This document shows positions 35,370 to 46,732 of a DNA stretch of 64,000 nucleotides, one piece after another (the stretch's first letter is position 1; each line of letters starts with the position of its first letter). The notes beneath the pieces are model-generated. The model did not search any database and was not told where the DNA came from. It saw only the letters and a program-made list of their open reading frames with translations. Origin of the DNA: Sipunculus nudus (taxonomy: Eukaryota; Annelida; Sipuncula; Golfingiida; Sipunculidae); contig CM049321.1 of NCBI GenBank assembly GCA_026874595.1, forward strand, positions 4,085,479-4,149,478, read 5' to 3'. The position numbers and the translations under genes were made by a program.

Positions 35370-36052
35370 GTCTAATCTCTCTTATTCAAGTATCGCTTTG
35401 TTAACCTGACATCGAGTGTATATCTAAGAGGTGGAGCATGGTGGTGTTAAAGACACAGAACGAGACACAGATAACTGTTGTTCTGGTTCCTGCGTCCACT
35501 TTTCTGTATGCTAGATGTTGCATGCTAGATATAGGGGAGCAGGGAACCAGCCTAGTGATCTTTTGTAAGATCGCGAGGGAACGCGAAAAGATCGCGAGGG
35601 AACGCTAAAAAGATCGCGAGGGAACGCGCAAAGATTGCGAGGGAACGCGAAAAGATCGCGAGGGACGCGAAATTATCGCGAGGGAACGCGAAAAGATCGC
35701 GAGGGAACGCGAAAAGATCGCGAGGGAACGCGAAAAGATCGCGAGGGACCGCGAAATTATCGCGAGGGAACGCGAAAAGGTCGCCAGGGAACGCGAAATT
35801 ATCGCGAGGGAACGCGAAAAGATCGCGAGGGAACGCGAAATTATCGCGAGGGAACGCGAAAAGATCGCGAGGGAACGCGAAATTATCGCGAGGGAACGCG
35901 AAAAGATCGCGAGGGAACGCGAATAGAACGCGAGGGAACGCGAGGGAACGCGAAATTATCGCGAGGGAACGCGAAAAGATCGCGAGGGAACGCGATATTT
36001 ACCCAGAAAAAAAATATCACGTATGTCACTTTAGGGGCTCCATAGATTTCTA
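35370..36052. repeat. Right arm of large inverted repeat, 21-bp TCGCGA minisatellite
   Basis: Reverse-complement counterpart of 32048-32575: inner sequence ('ACCTGACATCGAGTG', 'GTGGTGTTAAAGAC', 'GGAGCAGGGAACCAG'), then about 20 units of GCGAGGGAACGCGAA + AAGATC or ATTATC at about 35572-35996, then outer sequence ('AAATATCACGTATGTCACTT', 'AGGGGCTCCATAGA'). It has more units than the left arm, plus a few irregular ones. Open frames reading 'REGTRKD' repeats are by-products. Confidence 0.95.
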
Positions 36053-36402
36053 TCAAACAGAGATTTTTTTTTTAAACTGGCGATTCAGTTAAATTAAGGA
36101 CTTTTTCAGGACGATGTTGTGTTATATCAAACAGCAACACAAACCCGAATCTACAATCTTCCATTTGAATAATGTGTTTTATAGTTTTCTCAAGATGAAA
36201 TAACCATTTGTTAGGCTCAACACGATACTGTACAGCATGACAAGATAGCATAAGACAAGAAAACAAACTCGAACTTGGTCTGCTGCTGAAAGATAAGAAC
36301 GAGGAGAAATAATCCATAGAAAGAACAAGAAGTTGTCGTAGACACCAGTACCCCGCCAGATGATCATCGTGACCCGTATAGGTCTACACAAGGTTCAGCA
36401 AC

Positions 36403-36607
36403 CAGAAGCGGATCCGGGGGGGGGGGGGGGGGGCACGGACCCCCCTGTACATCCGAAGCAACCTTTTTTTAGGGTTTCAGACAAAATATTTTTACCTAGA
36501 ACCCCCCCCCCCCTTTCCGGACCATGGGACCTTTTTTAGGGTTTTTATTTGTCCTCCTGGGTTGGACCCCTCCCCCTCTTTTTTCCTAAGTCATAGATCC
36601 GCCCCTG
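36403..36607. mobile_element. Poly-G hAT-like MITE family, copy 2 (both ends present)
   Basis: Ends CAGAAGCGGATCC and GATCCGCCCCTG are inverted. Inside are G and C runs and 'CCTTTTTTAGGGTTT' words in reverse orientation to copy 1, including 'GTCCTCCTGGGTTGGACC'. Length is 205 bp. The flanking octamers TCAGCAAC and ACAACACA do not match, so no target duplication is claimed. Confidence 0.75.
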
Positions 36608-37312
36608 ACAACACATCCCAGGCCACCCACAGTTTAAAAACGGAATTTTTTTTATTACAATAACAGTTATGTGGTATTATAAGTTGAACTTTTTTCCCAT
36701 TTTTTATATTACCTTTAAACTATTGTATGCATTCATAGGTCTCCCATCAACCAAAAAAGGAAATAATATAGTTTTATTGAATCTTGGGACCCTGCCTGAG
36801 ATGTAACCTTTACAAATTGTGTCGTGTATTAAAAACTGAAGGTGAAAGGTGGACTGCCTACTTGACCTTAAATATCATGAAATGCCCGGAATGTTACAAA
36901 TATCCTGGTATTTAACCAGTTACTCTCTACTCTAAATTGCTGTCGCTACAAACGCTGAGTCACGCTCCCAGCAGACGACTAAGCGATATCCGGTTCCGGT
37001 GAGGGCTGCATGATTACGCTGACGCTAGTGGAAGTTGGGTCGTGATTATCTTGACATTTAAGTAGTATTTAGATCCCGAACGGATGCAGCAGGCCAACTG
37101 TCAGGTCATGACCTCTCCCGCAAGGAGCCAATAAAAATCCTCAAAATCCCGCTGACAGTCACCACTAAGAATACGATCGAGAATATATAAGGCGGGGTCT
37201 GGTCTAATCTCATGGACATGTTTACTCTAAGGTGACCTGCGGGAGAAACAGAGATAGACAATAAGATAGACAATATAAGAGATGCACATATTGAAAGATT
37301 ATATATATATAA

Positions 37313-37397
<85 letters not shown>

Positions 37398-37458
37398 AAT
37401 TGATAGATGTACAGATATAGGCACATAAATAGAAAATAAGTAGGTACAAAGTACGCGA

Positions 37459-37519
<61 letters not shown>

Positions 37520-38540
37520 GCGGAGAGAGACAAACGGATAAACAGTTAAACACATAATAAGATGGAAGCTAAATTAGACAGATAAAAAAACGCGTATGAA
37601 TAGATAGATCTATGATAAGGTTGGATGGCATGTAGAGAGATAAACATATTGTTAAATCTATATGTAGGAGGGTAGACTTGTATTATTAGTTGAGAGAGCA
37701 TAATATAACAGTGGTTTACAGAAGTACCATTGTCACTGCGGGCCGACTTCCGTGTCAAGTTCGCGAACCTTTGGCAAGCGTATTGAGACTATCTTACTGA
37801 CGTGCAGTGATTTGCATAAACATGTATATGAGTATAGTCAGCGGCTTTAGTCCTCTCCTTTTTTCAGCCTGAAAAATCGGAGAAGACAGAACACAGAAAC
37901 CGCACCCCCAGCGCACCAACTGTCTACACCGTGGGTGGAAGACACCCCTTCTCCCTGTCATACCCGCCCCAATCTGCCTCAATATTTGAGCCATCACCCC
38001 CACTCCATTCTAAATTCCTTTATTCGCCCCGACAGTGAACCCTGTAGCTGGTTTTAACCAAAAACGACATGCTTTCACAGGGAGTCAGCACTTGTCTCAT
38101 TCTCCTTGCCGACAGTTTAAACAAGTAATACTCTATCCGGACATATAGTTGTTATACTTGGCTAGGCACGTGCATTACCGAATCCAGTTTTATGTAAGAA
38201 CAAAATTATGTACATGTACATAGCTTGTCATCAGTTTATCGAATAAGCAAAGTAGTATTCCTTAATGTAAAATACTCAGAAACGTTCAATAAATTATTCA
38301 GCACAGCTTCTGTAAGATATGAAAATATTCCTCTCTATACTGTTTTATCATTGTATAAAAACATTACAGTCACATAGTGTAATAATTTACCAAATAATGT
38401 TAAAACCTGTAACTTAAAAATATAAATAGTTTGTGAAATCGAGGCCTACAAACTTCTATTCGAATCTTCGTGTCAGAATTTTACGTGCATATGCATAGTG
38501 TCATGATTCAGTAACATGGGTTAATTTGGTGAATGGCTCC
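36608..38540. other. Intergenic with compound simple repeats
   Basis: (AT)n at about 37302-37353 runs into (GA)n at 37354-37397, and further (GA)n(GACA)n lies at 37459-37520. Long open frames on the minus strand read these as Ser/Leu and Ile/Tyr runs and are rejected. The rest is unrecognised. Confidence 0.5.
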
Positions 38541-38559
38541 TTAGACCTATGGATGGGCG

Positions 38560-39022
38560 GTTTTCGCCCATTTCACGTGGACAAACCTTAAATGGAAGGT
38601 TATGTTTTACAATGGGGATGTATAGAATGGTCGACCCCGGTTCAATATCAATGGCACACAAATCTAGGGATCCAATCGCTTCGCTAATAAAGCAAGATTC
38701 AGTGGCGAGATTGGTCCACCTTCATATGTACCCCATAACAGCCCCCAAAGATCGTTCAAACCTCAGAACATGGTTTATAAATTATTTATACCAGGACTCA
38801 CACTTTGGTGGAGGTAATATTATTACTCAAACCAACTTTTAAAAGGGTCCCATGGTTTGGCGTTTTGATGTCACCTTCACATACCTTAAATATCAGGTTA
38901 TTTTGATAAGGGGAAAATATGAAAGGATCGATCAGAGATTTTAACCCATGTCGAAGGCGACAACTCCAGCGATCCAACCAATAAAGCAAGCTACAATGGT
39001 GGAACAGGCCGCCTTCATATAA
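38560..39022 (+). repeat. Diverged tandem duplication (~300 bp) hosting a MITE
   Basis: 'ACCTTAAATGGAAGGTTATG', 'GATCCAATCGCTTCGCTAAT' and 'GGTCCACCTTCATAT' (38588-38735) are matched by 'ACCTTAAATATCAGGTTATT', 'GATCCAACCAATAAAGCAAG' and 'GGCCGCCTTCATAT' (38882-39020). The second copy is cut by the element at 39023-39725 and appears to resume after it ('GCTAACAGACATACCC'). Confidence 0.6.
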
Positions 39023-39725
39023 AGGCCGTGTCACACAGCCGTTGACGCATAAATTGCGCATAATTTACGCATAAAATTGAAAAATCTGGATTTATACGCG
39101 GACATACGTGGAAAAAATTAGAAAAGTTGGGGGTTATGCGTGAAATTATTACAGATGAATCACGCGAGAACGACGCATAAACTACGCATAATCTACGCAT
39201 GCAATACGAATAAACTGCGCAAAGAAGACGCATATCCACGGAAAGCCAAATTTCTAGTTAATTCCCACGTAATGTGCGTAGTTCTTAACGGTATACGCGA
39301 TATATAAGTGATGCATCTGCGATACATGCGTGTTATATGCGTGAAAGGTTCGTTAAACATACGCGGACATACGCAGAACGGTCGTGATAATCGCCGATTT
39401 TGCGTAACAATCTCGTATGTATCGCGCACATGCGCCTATGAATTACGCATGATTTGCGTAAGAACTGCGTATAAACTACGTAAATTACGCATAGATCGCG
39501 TAAATCCAAAAAGAGGAAAATTTTGTGCAGCTCAAAACCGTTTTCGCATATGTCCGCGTATACCCACCCCGGCCCCCACTCGCTGCGCATGGCGACGAAT
39601 GAAATGCGCATGAAAAACTAATGAATTACGTATATCGCGCATGAATGGCGTATCTCCGCGTATGCCTCATATTTTATGCGTACATTATGCGCAATATATG
39701 CGTCAACGGCTGTGTGACACGGCCT
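39023..39725. mobile_element. Harbinger-like MITE, 703 bp, filled with ACGCAT/TGCGTA words
   Basis: Terminal inverted repeat AGGCCGTGTCACACAGCCGT (39023 on) continues through TGACGCATA and is perfectly matched in reverse complement at the right end. TAA flanks both sides (39020-39022 and 39726-39728), matching the 3-bp TWA target preference of PIF/Harbinger elements, though three bases can match by chance. Dozens of ACGCAT, TGCGTA, ACGCGG and related hexamers fill the inside on both strands. No transposase is present; the open frames near 39308-39613 come from these words. Confidence 0.85.
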
Positions 39726-39759
39726 TAAAGTTGCTAACAGACATACCCAGACAGCGGAC

Positions 39760-41374
39760 CATGGGGAAAACTTAATACATTCGCCTCCTCGGAGATTCTC
39801 CCGGGCGGTCGGACAGGTAAAAAGAATGTGATTAAATCTTTTGAATTAAGAATATAGTATGGTCATCCAGAACATCTTAAATACTGAAGAGATTTGCTCA
39901 TATACTAACCAGCTTCAAGGTTTCACCAAAATACCGAGTTGACTTTTTGTTCGCGAGTGTTTCTAAATAGAGATATTCGCGGAGTAATTAACGCGAAAAT
40001 AAAACCCTCGTGAAGAAAACACCACTTTTGCACAGGTGAACATAATTTATACTATAGCTTCAAAGATATATCACGTATATTGTGCCAACAGCGTAAATAT
40101 TAGCATAAATTTTAGGTCACGTGTAATTAAAAATTTAATATGATAAGTAATATTAATACATTTATATATCTGCTACTATCGTAAGAAAATTTCCACCCCT
40201 TCGATGTTTGCTTAGCACCTCATAAAAGTAAAGCTTTTTGTTAGTGATATAAAAAGTTATGTACATGTGAATGTGAAGAAAAATTGTCGGATATATAACC
40301 TCGGGAATATGAAACCAGTTACAGTATTCTAAGCTCAGTATGATTATGTAGATGTCTAATCAAATTCCAATGAAAGGATTTTTTCCCTCTCAGAGAGGAA
40401 ATAAAACGTGAACTTATTCATACATATTTATGTATGAATATACCAAAATGAGATGGAGAAGTAAATAACATAAGCAAGAGAGAGAGAGAGACAGACAGAG
40501 AGACAGAGAGACAGAGAGAGAAAGTAAAGAAGAAAGAGAAAAAAGAAAAAAAAAAGAGATAGTGGTATAATCACATTCTTTAGTAATTAAGACGGGAGTA
40601 AAAGGGTTGTTGTCACATAGAACAGGGATTAACGTTTCACGCAATCGATTCCATTTTACAAAGGAAGAGGGAGGAAAAAACGAAATTAGGAGCCAGCTTT
40701 GTTTAATGGCCTCTCATTGACGATTACTAAATGTTTATGGTCTTGATGTTAGGAAGGGAGGGGAGCGGGTCGCTGGCCCGATTATTTCTCAAACGTCTTA
40801 AGTTATTAACTCCAAGTATTTATGAAACCTACAAACTTTTAAGTAACCCTCGTAATCATAAACTGCCGATTAGAAGTGCCATGATTCACGAAAGAGCCAC
40901 GTTATAGATTCTATAACAACTATGCATTGAGGTGGGAGAGGTATTCTTATTGAATTTTCATGAGAGAAATTCATCATCAAGCATGGGTTACGTGGTCTAA
41001 CGTCTTTATTTCAGTGACAGAAATTCTGCGGAAAGAACCCCAGTTATAGCGCAGTAATAATCCCTGTTACAATAACCGATATGTGTGTGCTTGCATGCGG
41101 GAGTGTGTGTAAAGTTCACGTGTTATGTATTTGGTCAAATCTTCAAAACTGACAACAAATCTAACGTCTCTGTTTCATACTTGTCATGCTACTATATACA
41201 CGATGACGTCACGTGTCATTCGTAGTCAGTATTAGCCTTCTTTCAATTCTTTATCGATCTTTGTTTTAATCATAATTTTTACATTTGAATGACATTGTCT
41301 TTGAATATCATGGTTCATGCGAATTGGAACTCAGGTTTGAATATATATATATATATATTTATGTATATATATAC

Positions 41375-41437
<63 letters not shown>

Positions 41438-42466
41438 ACCGCCCCCGGTTTAAAGGTGTGGTCACGGGCGGTTTTAAGACAATCAAATCATATTGGAAAC
41501 ATGTCTATCTACAATCTTTATTATAACTGACGGTGGTGACACTCAACCGTTGCCATGCATCTCCCGTGTCGGGACCTGTACAATCTGTCTCCTATGAATA
41601 TTGTCGATAGTATCAAAAAAAATCTTGAGAAATAAGACCTTATTTCGCGGAGTGGCTATCGCAGCGTCGTATGTCGGAAACTTCGCCATTTGACGTGGCC
41701 CATGGACTGATAGTGACCGCTGGGCCCATATCAACTTGACCAGGGATAACGGATCACGTAAACCTCATATCAATATAAAGAGACCACCTGATCCGGAAAA
41801 AAATGATACAACAAGACATTTTCAGGAAACTCGGATAGATGTCATGTTTGGCTGGTTTCGCAATTTTTAGGGAAACTTTTCTTATTGCGAACCTGTACCG
41901 TTAGTCCTCAGTAGAATGACTGTTTTTTATTCAACCCCTTCAAAGAAAAAATACATGCATTAAGAATAACAAAATCATTTATAAAGGTATTATTAAAACT
42001 ATATTATATTTTTGTTGTTCATATGCCCCATCTTAAGAAATGTTGCATTTAATTTAGTCGCGACTGTTTTGATTACTCCGATAAGTAATAAATTTGTAAT
42101 GCTTCTATCCCATGATATTATTAACAAATTAGACGTTGAAAATATACGTTTTAAAAGCTGAAATCAATTTATGTAAAATGAAATTTATTTATTCAATTCT
42201 CTGTCTTTATTCATGCCGGTTTTTTCAGAATATGCTGTTCTTCCACAAGGCCCTTATAGTAAGTGAAAAAATTCATATATAAACAAATAGCATGGCAGTA
42301 TTATACCAAGGAAACATATGTGTATAAAACTTTAACTAAACATTTCATGTAATGTTAGATAATGTAATGGTGTGTTTGTTATTAAGAATGTTTTAAGGAA
42401 GAAATTCGAAGAATTTGTATGAAGAAATTCGTAAGGCGACTCATTCAGGTTGTTAACCATGAGGCC

Positions 42467-42515
<49 letters not shown>

Positions 42516-43165
42516 CATTTTATGAAAATAAGTGCACAGAAAAATTCGATTCGTTCAGCATACAAGTGCAATACAGTGTTTTTAGATTTTTTCCCGATTC
42601 TTGTTTTATTAGAGTCAGCATGCATAGAAGGTCAACAAGCACCCCTTGTACAAAGAAGTAAAAAAATGTCGCAAAATGGGAAATTCTTTGCTAATTATAT
42701 CTATATTGACTCATTTACTTCGCCCACCCCGCCTTATAATATATATAAACGTAATTGTATACAAACCGTGACTCTAATTTTAGAAGTCCAGAAGTATTAA
42801 ATTGTAGTAATTATTAGTTAATGAACAAATAAAAAACAACTATATGAGGACGGGTATTCGGTAATCTGAGGTGGTCCGGTAAACAAACAGTGGGTAATTT
42901 GAAATCGCTACACCGGTTTAACCATCGGGAATTATGTACAGGAGGATGCCAAGGAATCCATAGTTAGCAACCATGCCTGGAAGTTGCGTTGCTATGTAAT
43001 GCAACACATGATAATTCTTAACATCACCCAGACCTTATCGAGACTTGCTGACCGGGGATCACGACTTTCTCTTTTTATAATGTACAGTGTGTCAAATGCT
43101 ATGGTGGCTCAAATGTAGAACAAAGACAATTTATTTAGATGACGTGCACACTTTCAATTATGCAT

Positions 43166-43213
<48 letters not shown>

Positions 43214-43585
43214 GTGTGTGTTTTAATGCTGTAACACGGGGATTTTTTATACATCAAGGTTTAGGGTAATGGCGTACATTTTCGTTGTATAGTTTTGAAG
43301 AAAGTTATACCACAAAGGGACATGTTTTTCTACATATTTGGTTTACCAGGGATTATATAACGCCTAATGATACTTAAGTCCTAAAGCCCTGTCACTAACC
43401 ATAAAAAAAGATGGTGGGGTTCCCTGAAGACACAAAAATGGAGAATTGTTTTACACGTTAGGTATACCAAACATTATGATTATTAATGTGTTCTTACTCT
43501 AACTGTAAAAAAAGGGCGTTTCCGAACCACTTTAGACAAAGGAACAGGTCACATGTTCAATATTTCTGGGGTAAGATGTATTTTC
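39760..43585. other. Intergenic with simple repeats
   Basis: Holds (GA)n-rich 40474-40560, (AT)n at 41340-41434 and 42468-42512, and (CA)n/(AT)n/(TG)n at 43163-43221. A TGACGTCACGTG word (CRE overlapping an E-box) lies near 41203-41214. No gene is supported; Ile/Tyr-rich open frames are AT tracts. Confidence 0.45.
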
Positions 43586-44147
43586 CAGGGTTGGATCCAG
43601 GATTTAGGAAAAAAAAGTGCTTCGGATATTCTGAATTTTCAGAGATTCAAGAGGTTCGAATATTCTGTGGTTCAGGCATGCTGGTGGTTATGAGACTCTG
43701 GTGGCTCAGAGTGTCCGGAACGTGACTCGAAGATTCTGAACTTTCAGAGATTTTGGGTTCGAAAATTCTGATGGCTGATGATTCCGCGATTCTTGTGGTT
43801 TGGAGATTCTGGTGGTTTTGAGATTCTGGTGGTTTTGAGATTTTGGTGGTTTGGAGATTCTGGTGGTTTGGAGATTTTGGTGGTTTGGAGATTTTGGAAG
43901 TCTAGAGATTCTGGTGGTTTGGAGATTCTGGTGGTTTGGAGATTCTGGTGGTTTGGAGATTTTGGTGGTTTGGAGATTCTGGTGATTTGGAGATTCTGAA
44001 GTTTCGGGGATTCTGGTGGTATGGAGATTCTGTTTATTCAGAGATTCTATTGGCTCGGAGATTCTGGTGGTTCCAAATTCTGATGGACCAGTGGCTCTTG
44101 TGGTTCGGCGTCTATTTTTTTTTTGTATGGAGATTCTGTCCTCTTGC
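43586..44147. repeat. 17-bp minisatellite abutting a truncated hAT end
   Basis: A hAT-like end, CAGGGTTGGATCCAGGATTT plus an A run (43586-43617), matches the start of the poly-G family. It passes directly into degenerate then regular 17-bp units of GATTCTGGTGGTTTGGA, clearest at 43790-44080 with GATTTTGG variants. Because 51 bp equals three units, frames read as 17-residue repeats; these are not genes. Confidence 0.85.
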
Positions 44148-45825
44148 CGAATTATCCAGTGTCCTCACACTGATTTTCATACCTTTCATTTAGCCCGCAG
44201 ACTCAGTGACGTAGATTTGCTGTCTCTGAGTGTTTTTTGACGGTTTTCCGTCTCAGACTGCAAGACCAACGGTCGAATATCTCTCATAGATAGTCAGAGG
44301 ACTGTCACATATGTTTATTGAAGTCAAGATTTACAGTAACATATTTTTTTAATAAAATACATTTGAAGGCTAGCTGATTGGGGTTTCGATTGAAGAAGCT
44401 TCAATGAGTTCAGGTATATTAACAAAGTGTTCAAAAATTATCTTTCAGGTGTGGCGGAAAATCTTTTTAATTAGTATTTGCGATCAGTTTCGACATCTTT
44501 CCCGTCGCTTGCCAAAACTTGACAGGATAGACAATGCATCACCCCTGTGTAAATGATTCTACTTCTGATAATATTTGCTGTTTAAGAATTATATGCATAT
44601 TGACTATTTGATAGATGATTCATAAACTAATTAAACACTAAACAGTGTTAATAATGAGAATAAGTGTTTTCTAAACAAAAGCTAAATCAGTTTGAATCAG
44701 CACTCTTCATTTATAAACATTACCCAGTGTTGAGCTATTGTTATTCCACCGATATCACTATTGTATTTTAAATCCTCAGCCCAACTGTACAGCAAGACAA
44801 ATTTCCTTCTATTCCTTATGATAAATTAACTGATAAATGTTGAAGGATAAAAATGAGCTCGGAGACCCACAGTCAACTAGTTGGAGATGCCTGGCAGCCA
44901 CGCTCCAGCACCGCGGGGATCGATGCGGCATCTGTTGTTTTAGATAAACTGGCACTGGGAACGATAACCACTGCGCAGTGGCAGTGAACTTCCCATATAT
45001 CTCGGCTTGAATCGTTTCGCTGTTTGGTATCTGGGGCATGAGGTCATCTAGACGGCCACTGTGTCTACAGATGCCCCTCCTTACTCTAAGTAGCTGTCAG
45101 CGCGCGGCCAACAAAGGATCACTGCCAGAACGAGGCTAACAAAAGTATGTCTTCGCCAGCGCAACAAGGAGCACCTCTCGCGTGACCTCAAACTCCGTAA
45201 CCTTGACCCTCATGTACTTGACCTTGATATCTCCAAATACAAATCACATGAGATATAAATGTAACTTGCATGAAAACGGGGAGAAGGGGGAATACTGCCC
45301 CCCCCCCCTTGCAAAGAATGAAAACATATCTGGAAATTTCTTTCAGTATTTTTCTGGATTTTGTTAAATTTGACTCGAACGAATTTGACCCTGATTCCCA
45401 AAAATACATTAAAGATGAGCAATCACCCGGACAAAAAGAGGGAACTTGGGAATTTATCAAACTACTTCAACATTATTAAAAATTTGCATTAAAAAAACGT
45501 GCATGATCTAATAAAGACATACGTGTCACTGAAATGTGTATATCCATTTTTTATTCATGTAAGAAGATTGCTATTTTGTATCCTTGGCTTTGCTCCGGTT
45601 GAACCTTCAAATGAAATTCACGAATGTCACCGATAATGCTCAGTGTCAAGATACACAAACAAAAATTGTGCAAGCGCCTTAGGCATGATTTATTATAATT
45701 TGAATGTGTAAATGTGTATACCTAACTTGTTTACCTGTCAAGTAGCAGGGTATCATACGGTAATTTAAGAATTTGAACGTGGTCCGAAAAACCGTTTTAC
45801 TCCAAGCATTGCCGATACACGCCTC
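44148..45825. other. Intergenic, no supported gene
   Basis: A short C run lies at about 45298-45308. At 45183-45235 three TGACC half-sites occur, one as TTGACCTTGA (an NR5A/ERR-type word). The open frames are short and unrecognised. Confidence 0.4.
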
Positions 45826-45829
45826 TTTT

Positions 45830-45965
45830 CCACCAGATTCTCGCCTGGCCGCTGTCCTCTGTGTACTTTCATGTTTGTTGCCGGCACCTTGATTGAACCC
45901 TGAAACCTAGGTTTGTTTTTCCCAATTTCTGGAAACCGCTGATTATGGCTGTCATTTTGCGTACA
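45830..45965 (+). repeat. Dispersed repeat family A, copy 2
   Basis: 'CCAGATTCTCGCCTGGCCGC', 'GTGTACTTTCATGTTTGTTG', 'GAAACCTAGGTTTGTTTTTC' and 'GGCTGTCATTTTGC' follow the order seen at 14460-14605. Confidence 0.7.
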
Positions 45966-46389
45966 CCCTAAAATGCGGAGGTCAAAGGTCGCATGGCAAA
46001 ATTATGGGTACACCGCTAGTATTTGAAAAAAAAAACCCCAGGAAACACGTATTCCCTATACCCGTACCATTTATATCTGTGATTTGGTTACTCAGACAAA
46101 TGTGATTGTTGAATGCGGGTCAGCTGGAGTTTCAGGTCAAGAAAACCCTGATATTCAACCAGACACATATAACAATTGCGAATTCTAAAGAAAAAAGAAA
46201 AAAAAAAACAAACAATAACACACAGGAATAACAATTTACCAACATGTAGTGTGCAGTCAAACTGCACAGTGAGCATCTCTATATTATTTTTGTTATTCTT
46301 CAGTAAATGCTGCGAGGCCATGGTTAAGTCAGGGGCATGAAAACATTCAGTACGCCCCGATGACATTGGCCTGGCAGCAAAAAGGCTGA

Positions 46390-46580
46390 AGTATCAGTTC
46401 AGCTGAGGGCGTGACACCAAAGAAATAAAGATAAGCTCTCACTGCCTGATATGTTTCAGCGCACACACAGAATATATTTGACTAGAGCTCAATTTAAGCC
46501 ACTTACACTCAGTCCAGCTTGGGGGCGTGCTCTAAATAAGCTCTCACTGGCTGATACATATAGGGGCGTGCTATATGCCT
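46390..46580. repeat. Short direct repeats (GGGGCGTG...AAGCTCTCACTG)
   Basis: 'GGGCGTGACACC..AAAGATAAGCTCTCACTGCCTGATA' is followed about 100 bp later by 'GGGGCGTGCTCTAAATAAGC' and 'TCTCACTGGCTGATA', then by a further GGGGCGTGCT. Confidence 0.55.
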
Positions 46581-46672
46581 GGTTGATTTCTTGGCTATTT
46601 TAAAACTGCTCGTCCAAACACATAAGTAAGAAACTTTGTTCTTGGCATTTCATTATATGTGTATGCGTATAC

Positions 46673-46674
<2 letters not shown>

Positions 46675-46732
<58 letters not shown>
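46675..46732. repeat. (AT)n microsatellite
   Basis: About 55 bp of alternating AT. Confidence 0.95.

Noticed and set aside
35635-36045. Open frame of REGTRKDREGTR repeats
   Set aside because: Same minisatellite in the other arm of the inverted repeat; no domain and no gene context.
37106-37555. Minus-strand open frames of Ser/Leu and Ile/Tyr runs
   Set aside because: Translation of (GA)n, (GACA)n and (AT)n simple repeats.
39308-39613. Overlapping open frames on both strands
   Set aside because: They lie wholly inside the Harbinger-like MITE and encode only its hexamer words.
43778-44193. Open frames of RFWWFGDSGGLEILVVW repeats
   Set aside because: By-product of 17-bp repeats (three units equal 51 bp).
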